Shown one piece after another: positions 1 through 12,968 of a stretch of DNA of 64,000 nucleotides (within the stretch, counting starts at the first letter, position 1; every line of letters starts with the position of its first letter). Origin of the DNA: Ryuthela nishihirai (taxonomy: Eukaryota; Arthropoda; Arachnida; Araneae; Heptathelidae). The stretch covers positions 1 through 64,000 of the forward strand of contig JAWZYU010000694.1 of the NCBI GenBank assembly GCA_038380435.1, in the 5' to 3' direction. A program made the translations under genes and the position numbers. Below the pieces are notes generated by a model. The model made no database searches and was not told the origin of the DNA. It saw only the letters and a list, made by a program, of their open reading frames with translations.

Positions 1-595
1 GGTGGTGTTCCCGCCTCCTGTCCCGGGGGAGTTTTTTTCTCCTCTGGTCTCGGGCACCTGTCACGAGTTCCCGCCTCGCGACCCGGGGGAGGTAGTTTTT
101 TGTGCTCTCGGGCACCTGTCGGGTGTTCCCGCCTCCTGTCCCGGGGGAGTTTTTTCTCCTCTGGTCTCGGGCACCTGTCACGAGTTCCCGCCTCGCGACC
201 CGGGGAGGTAGTTTTTTGTGCTCTCCGGCACCTGTCGGGTGTTCCCGCCTCCTGTCCCGGGGGAGTTTTTTTCTCCTCTGGTCTCGGGCACCTGTCACGA
301 GTTCCCGCCTCGCGACCCGTGGGAGGTAGTTTTTTGTGCTCTCCGGCACCTGTCGGGTGTTCCCGCCTCCTGTCCGGGGGAGTTTTTTCTCCTCTGGTCT
401 CGGCACCTGTCACGAGTTCCGCCTCGCGACCCGGGGGAGGTAGTTTTTTGTGCTCTCGGGCACCTGTCGGTGTTCCCGCCTCCTGTCCTGGGGGAGTTTT
501 TTTCTCCTGTGGTCTCGGGCACCTGTCACGAGTTCCCGCCTCGCGACCCGGGGGAGGTAGTTGTTTGTGCTCTCGGGCAACTGTCGGGTGTTCCC

Positions 596-721
596 GCACA
601 CTCGTGGCCCTAAGAGACATTCTCCATAGGAGATCAGAGACGGTTGGATTTGAATTCGAATTCCTGCACACGAAACTCTCCCAGTGCAGCTTTGTGAAGC
701 AAATCCTGAAGAATGTGTTCC
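596..721 (-). repeat. Composite-monomer core 1
   Basis: 126-bp foreign core of a 198-bp composite unit, read on the minus strand from GGAACACATTC to CGAGTGTGC, with GAATTCGAATTC in the middle. Its mirror partner is core 12. Confidence 0.93.
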
Positions 722-2329
722 TGTCACGAGTTCCCGCCTCGTGACCCGGGGAGGTAGTTTTTTGTGCTCTCCGGCACCTGTCGGGTGTTCCCGCCTCCTG
801 CCCCGGGGGAGTTTTTTTCTCCTGTGGTCTCGGGCACCTGTCACGAGTTCCCGCCTCGCGACCCGGGGGAGGTAGTTTTTTGTGCTCTCCGGCACCTGTC
901 GGGTGTTCCCGCCTCCTGTCCCGGGGGAGTTTTTTTCTCCTCTGGTCTCGGGCACCTGTCACGAGTTCCCGTCTCGTGACCCGGGGGAGGTAGTTTTTTT
1001 GTGCTCTCCGGCACCTGTCGGGTGTTCCCGCCTCCTGTCCCGGGGGAGTTTTTTTCTCCTGTGGTCTCGGGCACCTGTCACGAGTTCCCGCCTCGCGACC
1101 CGGGGGAGGTAGTTTTTTGTGCTCTCCGGCACCTGTCGGGTGTTCCCGCCTCCTGTCCCGGGGGAGTTTTTTTCTCCTCTGGTCTCGGGCACCTGTCACG
1201 AGTTCCCGCCTCGCGACCCGGGGGAGGTAGTTTTTTGTGCTCTCGGGCACCTGTCGGGTGTTCCCGCCTCCTGTCCCGGGGGAGTTTTTTTCTCCTCTGG
1301 TCTCGGGCACCTGTCACGAGTTCCCGCCTCGCGACCCGGGGGAGGTAGTTTTTTGTGCTCTCCGGCACCTGTCGGGTGTTCCCGCCTCCTGTCCCGGGGG
1401 AGTTTTTTTCTCCTCTGGTCTCGGGCACCTGTCACGAGTTCCCGCCTCGTGACCCGGGGGAGGTAGTTTTTTTGTGCTCTCCGGCACCTGTCGGGTGTTC
1501 CCGCCTCCTGTCCCGGGGGAGTTTTTTTCTCCTCTGGTCTCGGGCACCTGTCACGAGTTCCCGCCTCGTGACCCGGGGGAGGTAGTTTTTTGTGCTCTCC
1601 GGCACCTGTCGGGTGTTCCCGCCTCCTGTCCCGGGGGAGTTTTTTTCTCCTCTGGTCTCGGGCACCTGTCACGAGTTCCCGCCTCGCGACCCGGGGGAGG
1701 TAGTTTTTTGTGCTCTCCGGCACCTGTCGGGTGTTCCCGCCTCCTGTCCCGGGGGAGTTTTTTTCTCCTCTGGTCTCGGGCACCTGTCACGAGTTCCCGC
1801 CTCGCGACCCGGGGGAGGTAGTTTTTTTGTGCTCTCGGGCACCTGTCGGGTGTTCCCGCCTCCTGTCCCGGGGGAGTTTTTTTCTCCTCTGGTCTCGGGC
1901 ACCTGTCACGAGTTCCCGCCTCGCGACCCGGGGGAGGTAGTTTTTTGGTGCTCTCCGGCACCTGTCGGGTGTTCCCGCCTCCTGTCCGGGGGAGTTTTTT
2001 TCTCCTCTGGTCTCGGGCACCTGTCACGAGTTCCCGCCTCGCGACCCGTGGGAGGTAGTTTTTTGTGCTCTCCGGCACCTGTCGGGTGTTCCCGCCTCCT
2101 GTCCCGGGGGAGTTTTTTTCTCCTCTGGTCTCGGGCACCTGTCACGAGTTCCCGCCTCGCGACCCGGGGGAGGTAGTTTTTTGTGCTCTCGGGCACCTGT
2201 CGGGTGTTCCCGCCTCCTGTCCTGGGGGAGTTTTTTTCTCCTGTGGTCTCGGGCACCTGTCACGAGTTCCCGCCTCGCGACCCGGGGGAGGTAGTTGTTT
2301 GTGCTCTCGGGCAACTGTCGGGTGTTCCC

Positions 2330-2454
2330 GCACACTCGTGGCCCTAAGAGACATTCTCCATAGGAGATCAGAGACGGTTGGATTTGAATTCGAATTCCTG
2401 CACACGAACTCTCCCAGTGCAGCTTTGTGAAGCAAATCCTGAAGAATGTGTTCC
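2330..2454 (-). repeat. Composite-monomer core 2
   Basis: One base short near 2,408 (CGAACTC for CGAAACTC). The mirror partner, core 11, is intact, so this indel is private to the left arm. Thirteen ordinary units separate it from core 1. Confidence 0.93.
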
Positions 2455-3233
2455 TGTCACGAGTTCCCGCCTCGTGACCCGGGGGAGGTAGTTTTTTGTG
2501 CTCTCCGGCACCTGTCGGGTGTTCCCGCCTCCTGCCCCGGGGGAGTTTTTTTTCTCCTGTGGTCTCGGGCACCTGTCACGAGTTCCCGCCTCGCGACCCG
2601 GGGGAGGTAGTTTTTTGTGCTCTCCGGCACCTGTCGGGTGTTCCCGCCTCCTGTCCCGGGGGAGTTTTTTTCTCCTCTGTCTCGGGCACCTGTCACGAGT
2701 TCCCGTCTCGTGACCCGGGGGAGGTAGTTTTTTGTGCTCTCCGGCACCTGTCGGGTGTTCCCGCCTCCTGTCCCGGGGGAGTTTTTTTCTCCTGTGGTCT
2801 CGGGCACCTGTCACGAGTTCCCGCCTCGCGACCCGGGGGAGGTAGTTTTTTGTGCTCTCCGGCACCTGTCGGGTGTTCCCGCCTCCTGTCCCGGGGGAGT
2901 TTTTTTCTCCTCTGGTCTCGGGCACCTGTCACGAGTTCCCGCCTCGCGACCCGGGGGAGGTAGTTTTTTGTGCTCTCGGGCACCTGTCGGGTGTTCCCGC
3001 CTCCTGTCCCGGGGAGTTTTTTTCTCCTCTGGTCTCGGGCACCTGTCACGAGTTCCCGCCTCGCGACCCGGGGGAGGTAGTTTTTTGTGCTCTCCGGCAC
3101 CTGTCGGGTGTTCCCGCCTCCTGTCCCGGGGGAGTTTTTTTCTCCTGTGGTCTCGGGCACCTGTCACGAGTTCCCGCCTCGTGACCCGGGGGAGGTAGTT
3201 GTTTGTGCTCTCGGGCAACTGTCGGGTGTTCCC

Positions 3234-3359
3234 GCACACTCGTGGCCCTAAGAGACATTCTCCATAGGAGATCAGAGACGGTTGGATTTGAATTCGAATT
3301 CCTGCACACGAAACTCTCCCAGTGCAGCTTTGTGAAGCAAATCCTGAAGAATGTGTTCC
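3234..3359 (-). repeat. Composite-monomer core 3
   Basis: Full 126 bp, six ordinary units from core 2. Mirror of core 10. Confidence 0.93.
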
Positions 3360-4969
3360 TGTCACGAGTTCCCGCCTCGCGACCCGGGGGAGGTAGTTTT
3401 TTGTGCTCTCCGGCACCTGTCGGGTGTTCCCGCCTCCTGCCCCGGGGGAGTTTTTTTCTCCTGTGGTCTCGGGCACCTGTCACGAGTTCCCGCCTCGCGA
3501 CCCGGGGGAGGTAGTTTTTTGTGCTCTCCGGCACCTGTCGGGTGTTCCCGCCTCCTGTCCCGGGGGAGTTTTTTTCTCCTCTGGTCTCGGGCACCTGTCA
3601 CGAGTTCCCGCCTCGCGACCCGGGGGACGTAGTTTTTTGTGCTCTCCGGCACCTGTCGGGTGTTCCCGCCTCCTGTCCCGGGGGAGTTTTTTTCTCCTCT
3701 GGTCTCGGGCACCTGTCACGAGTTCCCGCCTCGCGACCCGGGGGAGGTAGTTTTTTGTGCTCTCCGGCACCTGTCGGGTGTTCCCGCCTCCTGTCCCGGG
3801 GGAGTTTTTTTCTCCTCTGGTCTCGGGCACCTGTCACGAGTTCCCGCCTCGCGACCCGGGGGAGGTAGTTTTTTGTGCTCTCCGGCACCTGTCGGGTGTT
3901 CCCGCCTCCTGTCCCGGGGGGAGTTTTTTTCTCCTCTGGTCTCGGGCACCTGTCACGAGTTCCCGCCTCGCGACCCGGGGGAGGTAGTTTTTTGTGCTCT
4001 CCGGCACCTGTCGGGTGTTCCCGCCTCCTGTCCCGGGGGGAGTTTTTTTCTCCTCTGGTCTCGGGCACCTGTCACGAGTTCCCGCCTCGCGACCCGGGGG
4101 AGGTAGTTTTTTGTGCTCTCGGGCACCTGTCGGGTGTTCCCGCCTCCTGTCCCGGGGGAGTTTTTTTCTCCTCTGGTCTCGGGCACCTGTCACGAGTTCC
4201 CGCCTCGCGACCCGGGGGAGGTAGTTTTTTGTGCTCTCCGGCACCTGTCGGGTGTTCCCGCCTCCTGTCCCGGGGGAGTTTTTTTCTCCTCTGGTCTCGG
4301 GCACCTGTCACGAGTTCCCGCCTCGCGACCCGGGGGAGGTAGTTTTTTGTGCTCTCCGGCACCTGTCGGGTGTTCCCGCCTCCTGTCCCGGGGGAGTTTT
4401 TTTCTCCTCTGGTCTCGGGCACCTGTCACGAGTTCCCGCCTCGCGACCCGGGGGAGGTAGTTTTTTGTGCTCTCCGGCACCTGTCGGGTGTTCCCGCCTC
4501 CTGTCCCGGGGGAGTTTTTTTCTCCTGTGGTCTCGGGCACCTGTCACGAGTTCCCGCCTCGTGACCCGGGGGAGGTAGTTTTTTTGTGCTCTCCGGCACC
4601 TGTCGGGTGTTCCCGCCTCCTGTCCCGGGGGAGTTTTTTTCTCCTCTGGTCTCGGGCACCTGTCACGAGTTCCCGCCTCGTGACCCGGGGGAGGTAGTTT
4701 TTTGTGCTCTCGGGCACCTGTCGGGTGTTCCCGCCTCCTGTCCCGGGGGAGTTTTTTTCTCCTCTGGTCTCGGGCACCTGTCACGAGTTCCCGCCTCGCG
4801 ACCCGGGGGAGGTAGTTTTTTTGTGCTCTCCGGCACCTGTCGGGTGTTCCCGCCTCCTGTCCCGGGGAAGTTTTTTTCTCCTGTGGTCTCGGGCACCTGT
4901 CACGAGTTCCCGCCTCGTGACCCGGGGGAGGTAGTTGTTTGTGCTCTCGGGCAACTGTCGGGTGTTCCC

Positions 4970-5095
4970 GCACACTCGTGGCCCTAAGAGACATTCTCCA
5001 TAGGAGATCAGAGACGGTTGGATTTGAATTCGAATTCCTGCACACGAAACTCTCCCAGTGCAGCTTTGTGAAGCAAATCCTGAAGAATGTGTTCC
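4970..5095 (-). repeat. Composite-monomer core 4
   Basis: Full 126 bp, thirteen ordinary units from core 3. Mirror of core 9, which has lost one C. Confidence 0.93.
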
Positions 5096-6700
5096 TGTCA
5101 CGAGTTCCCGCCTCGCGACCCGGGGGAGGTAGTTTTTTGTGCTCTCGGGCACCTGTCGGGTGTTCCCGCCTCCTGCCCCGGGGGAGTTTTTTTCTCCTGT
5201 GGTCTCGGGCACCTGTCACGAGTTCCCGCCTCGCGACCCGGGGGAGGTAGTTTTTTGTGCTCTCCGGCACCTGTCGGGTGTTCCCGGCCTCCTGTCCCGG
5301 GGGAGTTTTTTTCTCCTCTGGTCTCGGGCACCTGTCACGAGTTCCCGCCTCGCGACCCGGGGGAGGTAGTTTTTTGTGCTCTCCGGCACCTGTCGGGTGT
5401 TCCCGCCTCCTGTCCTGGGGGAGTTTTTTTTCTCCTCTGGTCTCGGGCACCTGTCACGAGTTCCCGCCTCGCGACCGGGGGAGGTAGTTTTTTGTGCTCT
5501 CCGGCACCTGTCGGGTGTTCCCGCCTCCTGTCCCGGGGGAGTTTTTTTCTCCTCTGGTCTCGGGCACCTGTCACGAGTTCCCGCCTCGCGACCCGGGGGA
5601 GGTAGTTTTTTGTGCTCTCCGGCACCTGTCGGGTGTTCCCGCCTCCTGTCCCGGGGGAGTTTTTTCTCCTCTGGTCTCGGGCACCTGTCACGAGTTCCCG
5701 CCTCGCGACCCGGGGGAGGTAGTTTTTTGTGCTCTCCGGCACCTGTCGGGTGTTCCCGCCTCCTGTCCCGGGGGAGTTTTTTTCTCCTCTGGTCTCGGGC
5801 ACCTGTCACGAGTTCCCGCCTCGCGACCCGGGGGAGGTAGTTTTTTGTGCTCTCGGGCACCTGTCGGGTGTTCCCGCCTCCTGTCCCGGGGGAGTTTTTT
5901 TCTCCTCTGGTCTCGGGCACCTGTCACGAGTTCCCGCCTCGCGACCCGGGGGAGGTAGTTTTTTGTGCTCTCCGGCACCTGTCGGGTGTTCCCGCCTCCT
6001 GTCCCGGGGGAGTTTTTTTTCTCCTCTGGTCTCGGGCACCTGTCACGAGTTCCCGCGTCGCGACCCGGGGGAGGTAGTTTTTTGTGCTCTCCGGCACCTG
6101 TCGGGTGTTCCGCCTCCTGTCCCGGGGGAGTTTTTTTCTCCTCTGGTCTCGGGCACCTGTCACGAGTTCCCGCCTCGCGACCCGGGGGAGGTAGTTTTTT
6201 GTGCTCTCCGGCACCTGTCGGGTGTTCCCGCCTCCTGTCCCGGGGGAGTTTTTTTCTCCTGTGGTCTCGGGCACCTGTCACGAGTTCCCGCCTCGTGACC
6301 CGGGGGAGGTAGTTTTTTGTGCTCTCCGGCACCTGTCGGGTGTTCCCGCCTCCTGTCCCGGGGGAGTTTTTTTCTCCTCTGGTCTCGGGCACCTGTCACG
6401 AGTTCCCGCCTCGTGACCCGGGGGAGGTAGTTTTTTTGTGCTCTCGGGCACCTGTCGGGTGTTCCCGCCTCCTGTCCCGGGGGAGTTTTTTTCTCCTCTG
6501 GTCTCGGGCACCTGTCACGAGTTCCCGCCTCGCGACCCGGGGGAGGTAGTTTTTTGTGCTCTCCGCACCTGTCGGGTGTTCCCGCCTCCTGTCCCGGGGA
6601 GTTTTTTTCTCCTGTGGTCTCGGGCACCTGTCACGAGTTCCCGCCTCGTGACCCGGGGGAGGTAGTTGTTTGTGCTCTCGGGCAACTGTCGGGTGTTCCC

Positions 6701-6826
6701 GCACACTCGTGGCCCTAAGAGACATTCTCCATAGGAGATCAGAGACGGTTGGATTTGAATTCGAATTCCTGCACACGAAACTCTCCCAGTGCAGCTTTGT
6801 GAAGCAAATCCTGAAGAATGTGTTCC
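6701..6826 (-). repeat. Composite-monomer core 5
   Basis: Full 126 bp, thirteen ordinary units from core 4. Mirror of core 8. The monomer next to it has GGTCACC for GGGCACC near 6,879, which is mirrored near 11,061. Confidence 0.93.
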
Positions 6827-8550
6827 TGTCACGAGTTCCCGCCTCGCGACCCGGGGGAGGTAGTTTTTTGTGCTCTCGGTCACCTGTCGGGTGTTCCCGC
6901 CTCCTGTCCCGGGGGAGTTTTTTTCTCCTGTGGTCTCGGGCACCTGTCACGAGTTCCCGCCTCGCGACCGGGGGAGGTAGTTTTTTGTGCTCTCCGGCAC
7001 CTGTCGGGTGTTCCCGCCTCCTGTCCCGGGGGAGTTTTTTTCTCCTCTGGTCTCGGGCACCTGTCACGAGTTCCCGCCTCGTGACCCGGGGGGAGGTAGT
7101 TTTTTTGTGCTCTCCAGCACCTGTCGGGTGTTCCCGCCTCCTGTCCCGGGGGAGTTTTTTTCTCCTCTGGTCTCGGGCACCTGTCACGAGTTCCCGCCTC
7201 GCGACCCGGGGGAGGTAGTTTTTTGTGCTCTCCGGCACCTGTCGGGTGTTCCCGCCTCCTGTCCCGGGGGAGTTTTTTTCTCCTCTGGTCTCGGGCACCT
7301 GTCACGAGTTCCCGCCTCGCGACCCGGGGAGGTAGTTTTTTGTGCTCTCGGGCACCTGTCGGGTGTTCCCGCCTCCTGTCCCGGGGGAGTTTTTTTCTCC
7401 TCTGGTCTCGGGCACCTGTCACGAGTTCCCGCCTCGCGACCCGGGGGAGGTAGTTTTTTGTGCTCTCCGGCACCTGTCGGGTGTTCCCGCCTCCTGTCCC
7501 GGGGGAGTTTTTTTCTCCTCTGGTCTCGGGCACCTGTCACGAGTTCCCGCCTCGCGACCCGGGGGAGGTAGTTTTTTGTGCTCTCCGGCACCTGTCGGGT
7601 GTTCCCGCCTCCTGTCCCGGGGGAGTTTTTTTCTCCTCTGGTCTCGGGCACCTGTCACGAGTTCCCGCCTCGCGACCCGGGGGAGGTAGTTTTTTGTGCT
7701 CTCGGGCACCTGTCGGGTGTTCCCGCCTCCTGTCCCGGGGGAGTTTTTTTCTCCTCTGGTCTCGGGCACCTGTCACGAGTTCCCGCCTCGCGACCCGGGG
7801 GAGGTAGTTTTTTGTGCTCTCCGGCACCTGTCGGGTGTTCCCGCCTCCTGTCCCGGGGGAGTTTTTTTCTCCTCTGGTCTCGGGCACCTGTCACGAGTTC
7901 CCGCCTCGCGACCCGGGGGAGGTAGTTTTTTTGTGCTCTCCGGCACCTGTCGGGTGTTCCCTCCTCCTGTCCCGGGGGAGTTTTTTTCTCCTCTGGTCTC
8001 GGGCACCTGTCACGAGTTCCCGCCTCGCGACCCGGGGGAGGTAGTTTTTTGTGCTCTCCGGCACCTGTCGGGTGTTCCCGCCTCCTGTCCCGGGGAGTTT
8101 TTTTCTCCTCTGGTCTCGGGCACCTGTCACGAGTTCCCGCCTCGCGACCCGGGGGAGGTAGTTTTTTTGTGCTCTCCGGCACCTGTCGGGTGTTCCCGCC
8201 TCCTGTCCCGGGGGAGTTTTTTTCTCCTCTGGTCTCGGGCACCTGTCACGAGTTCCCGCCTCGCGACCCGGGGGAGGTAGTTTTTTGTGCTCTCGGGCAC
8301 CTGTCGGGTGTTCCCGCCTCCTGTCCCGGGGGAGTTTTTTTCTCCTCTGGTCTCGGGCACCTGTCACGAGTTCCCGCCTCGCGACCCGGGGGAGGTAGTT
8401 TTTGTGCTCTCCGGCACCTGTCGGGTGTTCCCGCCTCCTGTCCCGGGGGAGTTTTTTTCTCCTGTGGTCTCGGGCACCTGTCACGAGTTCCCGCCTCGTG
8501 ACCCGGGGGAGGTAGTTGTTTGTGCTCTCGGGCAACTGTCGGGTGTTCCC

Positions 8551-8677
8551 GCACACATCGTGGCCCTAAGAGACATTCTCCATAGGAGATCAGAGACGGT
8601 TGGATTTGAATTCGAATTCCTGCACAAGAAACTCTCCCAGTGCAGCTTTGTGAAGCAAATCCTGAAGAATGTGTTCC
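8551..8677 (-). repeat. Composite-monomer core 6
   Basis: 127 bp, with one extra base near 8,556 (CACACATCG). It carries the rare CACAAG (A at 8,627), shared only with its mirror, core 7. It is the last core before the axis. Confidence 0.93.
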
Positions 8678-8943
8678 TGTCACGAGTTCCCGCCTCGTGA
8701 CCCGGGGGAGGTAGTTTTTTGTGCTCTCGGGCACCTGTCGGGTGTTCCCGCCTCCTTCCCCGGGGGAGTTTTTTTCTCCTGTTGTCTCGGGCACCTGTCA
8801 CGAGTTCCCGCCTCGCGACCCGGGGGAGGTAGTTTTTTGTGCTCTCCGGCACCTGTCGGGTGTTCCCGCCTCCTGTCCCGGGGGAGTTTTTTTCTCCTCT
8901 GGTCTCGGGCACCTGTCACGAGTTCCCGCCTCGCGACCCGGGG

Positions 8944-8995
8944 ACAGGAGTGCGGGAACACCCGACAGGTGCCGGAGAGCACAAAAAACTACCTC
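8944..8995. other. Unpaired centre of the palindrome
   Basis: These 52 bp separate the paired arms, which end at 8,943 and 8,996. They are ordinary plus-strand monomer sequence with one extra T (GGAGTGCGGG for GGAGGCGGG). Reverse array changes to forward array at the CCCGGG of 8,937-8,942, a self-complementary hexamer present in both orientations, so the join is seamless. I see no sequencing-adapter-like sequence here. Confidence 0.85.
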
Positions 8996-9262
8996 CCCCG
9001 GGTCGCGAGGCGGGAACTCGTGACAGGGTGCCCGAGACCAGAGGAGAAAAAAACTCCCCCGGGACAGGAGGCGGGAACACCCGACAGGTGCCGGAGAGCA
9101 CAAAAAACTACCTCCCCCGGGTCGCGAGGCGGGAACTCGTGACAGGTGCCCGAGACAACAGGAGAAAAAAACTCCCCCGGGGAAGGAGGCGGGAACACCC
9201 GACAGGTGCCCGAGAGCACAAAAAACTACCTCCCCCGGGTCACGAGGCGGGAACTCGTGACA

Positions 9263-9388
9263 GGAACACATTCTTCAGGATTTGCTTCACAAAGCTGCAC
9301 TGGGAGAGTTTCTTGTGCAGGAATTCGAATTCAAATCCAACCGTCTCTGATCTCCTATGGAGAATGTCTCTTAGGGCCACGAGTGTGC
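9263..9388 (+). repeat. Composite-monomer core 7
   Basis: First core after the axis. It has CTTGTG (T at 9,313), matching the rare change in core 6, but lacks core 6's extra base. Confidence 0.93.
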
Positions 9389-11113
9389 GGGAACACCCGA
9401 CAGTTGCCCGAGAGCACAAACAACTACCTCCCCCGGGTCACGAGGCGGGAACTCGTGACAGGTGCCCGAGACCACAGGAGAAAAAAACTCCCCCGGGACA
9501 GGAGGCGGGAACACCCGACAGGTGCCGGAGAGCACAAAAACTACCTCCCCCGGGTCGCGAGGCGGGAACTCGTGACAGGTGCCCGAGACCAGAGGAGAAA
9601 AAAACTCCCCCGGGACAGGAGGCGGGAACACCCGACAGGTGCCCGAGAGCACAAAAAACTACCTCCCCCGGGTCGCGAGGCGGGAACTCGTGACAGGTGC
9701 CCGAGACCAGAGGAGAAAAAAACTCCCCCGGGACAGGAGGCGGGAACACCCGACAGGTGCCGGAGAGCACAAAAAACTACCTCCCCCGGGTCGCGAGGCG
9801 GGAACTCGTGACAGGTGCCCGAGACCAGAGGAGAAAAAAACTCCCCCGGGACAGGAGGCGGGAACACCCGACAGGTGCCGGAGAGCACAAAAAACTACCT
9901 CCCCCGGGTCGCGAGGCGGGAACTCGTGACAGGTGCCCGAGACCAGAGGAGAAAAAAACTCCCCCGGGACAGGAGGAGGGAACACCCGACAGGTGCCGGA
10001 GAGCACAAAAAACTACCTCCCCCGGGTCGCGAGGCGGGAACTCGTGACAGGTGCCCGAGACCAGAGGAGAAAAAAAACTCCCCGGGACAGGAGGCGGGAA
10101 CACCCGACAGGTGCCGGAGAGCACAAAAAACTACCTCCCCCGGGTCGCGAGGCGGGGAACTCGTGACAGGTGCCCGAGACCAGAGGAGAAAAAAACTCCC
10201 CCGGGACAGGAGGCGGGAACACCCGACAGGTGCCCGAGAGCACAAAAAACTACCTCCCCCGGGTCGCGAGGCGGGAACTCGTGACAGGTGCCCGAGACCA
10301 GAGGAGAAAAAAACTCCCCCGGGACAGGAGGCGGGAACACCCGACAGGTGCCGGAGAGCACAAAAAACTACCTCCCCCGGGTCGCGAGGCGGGAACTCGT
10401 GACAGGTGCCCGAGACCAGAGGAGAAAAAAAACTCCCCCGGGACAGGAGGCGGGAACACCCGACAGGTGCCGGAGAGCACAAAAAACTACCTCCCCCGGT
10501 CGCGAGGCGGGAACTCGTGACAGGTGCCCGAGACCAGAGGAGAAAAAAACTCCCCCGGGACAGGAGGCGGGAACACCCGACAGGTGCCCGAGAGCACAAA
10601 AAACTACCTCCCCCGGGTCGCGAGGCGGGAACTCGTGACAGGTGCCCGAGACCAGAGGAGAAAAAAAACTCCCCCGGGACAGGAGGCGGGAACACCCGAC
10701 AGGTGCCGGAGAGCACAAAAAACTACCTCCCCCGGGTCGCGAGGCGGGAACTCGTGACAGGTGCCCGAGACCAGAGGAGAAAAAAACTCCCCCGGGACAG
10801 GAGGCGGGAACACCCGACAGGTGCTGGAGAGCACAAAAAACTACCTCCCCCGGGTCACGAGGCGGGAACTCGTGACAGGTGCCCGAGACCAGAGGAGAAA
10901 AAAACTCCCCCGGGACAGGAGGCGGGAACACCCGACAGGTGCCGGAGAGCACAAAAAACTACCTCCCCCGGGTCGCGAGGCGGGAACTCGTGACAGGTGC
11001 CCGAGACCACAGGAGAAAAAAACTCCCCCGGGACAGGAGGCGGGAACACCCGACAGGTGACCGAGAGCACAAAAAACTACCTCCCCCGGGTCGCGAGGCG
11101 GGAACTCGTGACA

Positions 11114-11239
11114 GGAACACATTCTTCAGGATTTGCTTCACAAAGCTGCACTGGGAGAGTTTCGTGTGCAGGAATTCGAATTCAAATCCAACCGTCTCTG
11201 ATCTCCTATGGAGAATGTCTCTTAGGGCCACGAGTGTGC
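11114..11239 (+). repeat. Composite-monomer core 8
   Basis: Fourteen ordinary units after core 7; mirror of core 5. Confidence 0.93.
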
Positions 11240-12843
11240 GGGAACACCCGACAGTTGCCCGAGAGCACAAACAACTACCTCCCCCGGGTCACGAGGCGGG
11301 AACTCGTGACAGGTGCCCGAGACCACAGGAGAAAAAAACTCCCCCGGGACAGGAGGCGGGAACACCCGACAGGTGCCGGAGAGCACAAAAAACTACCTCC
11401 CCCGGGTCGCGAGGCGGGAACTCGTGACAGGTGCCCGAGACCAGAGGAGAAAAAAACTCCCCCGGGACAGGAGGCGGGAACACCCGACAGGTGCCCGAGA
11501 GCACAAAAAAACTACCTCCCCCGGGTCACGAGGCGGGAACTCGTGACAGGTGCCCGAGACCAGAGGAGAAAAAAACTCCCCCGGGACAGGAGGCGGGAAC
11601 ACCCGACAGGTGCCGGAGAGCACAAAAAACTACCTCCCCGGGTCACGAGGCGGGAACTCGTGACAGGTGCCCGAGACCACAGGAGAAAAAAACTCCCCCG
11701 GGACAGGAGGCGGGAACACCCGACAGGTGCCGGAGAGCACAAAAAACTACCTCCCCCCGGGTCGCGAGGCGGGAACTCGTGACAGGTGCCCGAGACCAGA
11801 GGAGAAAAAAACTCCCCCGGGACAGGAGGCGGGAACACCCGACAGGTGCCGGAGAGCACAAAAAACTACCTCCCCCGGGTCGCGACGCGGGAACTCGTGA
11901 CAGGTGCCCGAGACCAGAGGAGAAAAAAACTCCCCCGGGACAGGAGGCGGGAACACCCGACAGGTGCCGGAGAGCACAAAAAACTACCTCCCCCGGGTCG
12001 CGAGGCGGGAACTCGTGACAGGTGCCCGAGACCAGAGGAGAAAAAAACTCCCCCGGGACAGGAGGCGGGAACACCCGACAGGTGCCCGAGAGCACAAAAA
12101 ACTACCTCCCCCGGGTCGCGAGGCGGGAACTCGTGACAGGTGCCCGAGACCAGAGGAGAAAAAAACTCCCCCGGGACAGGAGGCGGGAACACCCGACATG
12201 CCGGAGAGCACAAAAAACTACCTCCCCCGGGTCGCGAGGCGGGAACTCGTGACAGGTGCCCGAGACCAGAGGAGAAAAAAACTCCCCCGGGACAGGAGGC
12301 GGGAACACCCGACAGGTGCCGGAGAGCACAAAAAACTACCTCCCCCGGGTCGCGAGGCGGGAACTCGTGACAGGTGCCCGAGACCAGAGGAGAAAAAAAC
12401 TCCCCCGGGACAGGAGGCGGGAACACCCGACAGGTGCCGGAGAGCACAAAAAACTACCTCCCCCGGGTCGCGAGGCGGGAACTCGTGACAGGTGCCCGAG
12501 ACCAGAGGAGAAAAAAACTCCCCAGGACAGGAGGCGGGAACACCCGACAGGTGCCGGAGAGCACAAAAAACTACCTCCCCCGGGTCGCGAGGCGGGAACT
12601 CGTGACAGGTGCCCGAGACCAGAGGAGAAAAAAACTCCCCCGGGACAGGAGGCGGGAACACCCGACAGGTGCCGGAGAGCACAAAAAACTACCTCCCCCG
12701 GGTCGCGAGGCGGGAACTCGTGACAGGTGCCCGAGACCACAGGAGAAAAAAACTCCCCCGGGGCAGGAGGCGGGAACACCCGACAGGTGCCCGAGAGCAC
12801 AAAAAACTACCTCCCCCGGGTCGCGAGGCGGGAACTCGTGACA

Positions 12844-12968
12844 GGAACACATTCTTCAGGATTTGCTTCACAAAGCTGCACTGGGAGAGTTTCGTGTGCA
12901 GGAATTCGAATTCAAATCCAACCGTCTCTGATCTCCTATGGAGAATGTCTCTTAGGGCACGAGTGTGC
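12844..12968 (+). repeat. Composite-monomer core 9
   Basis: One C missing near 12,958 (AGGGCACG for AGGGCCACG). This is private to the right arm. Confidence 0.93.

Larger units (their letters stand above)
1..8943 (-). repeat. 118-bp satellite array, reverse orientation (left palindrome arm)
   Basis: Head-to-tail 118-bp monomers read on the minus strand, with six 198-bp composite monomers among them. The strand is set by taking the purine-rich, A-run strand as plus. Unit length often slips to 117 or 119 bp through one-base changes in the T7, T6, G5 and C3 runs, for example around 197, 375 and 403-421. This is much more slippage than in the array after 26.8 kb. No other sequence class interrupts the array, and no gene is visible. 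It is the left arm of the palindrome described separately and runs off the left edge of the window. Confidence 0.96.

Noticed and set aside
8900..9050. Hairpin sequencing adapter at the palindrome axis
   Set aside because: The 52 unpaired bases are ordinary monomer sequence. A fold-back artefact without an adapter remains possible and is listed as a finding.
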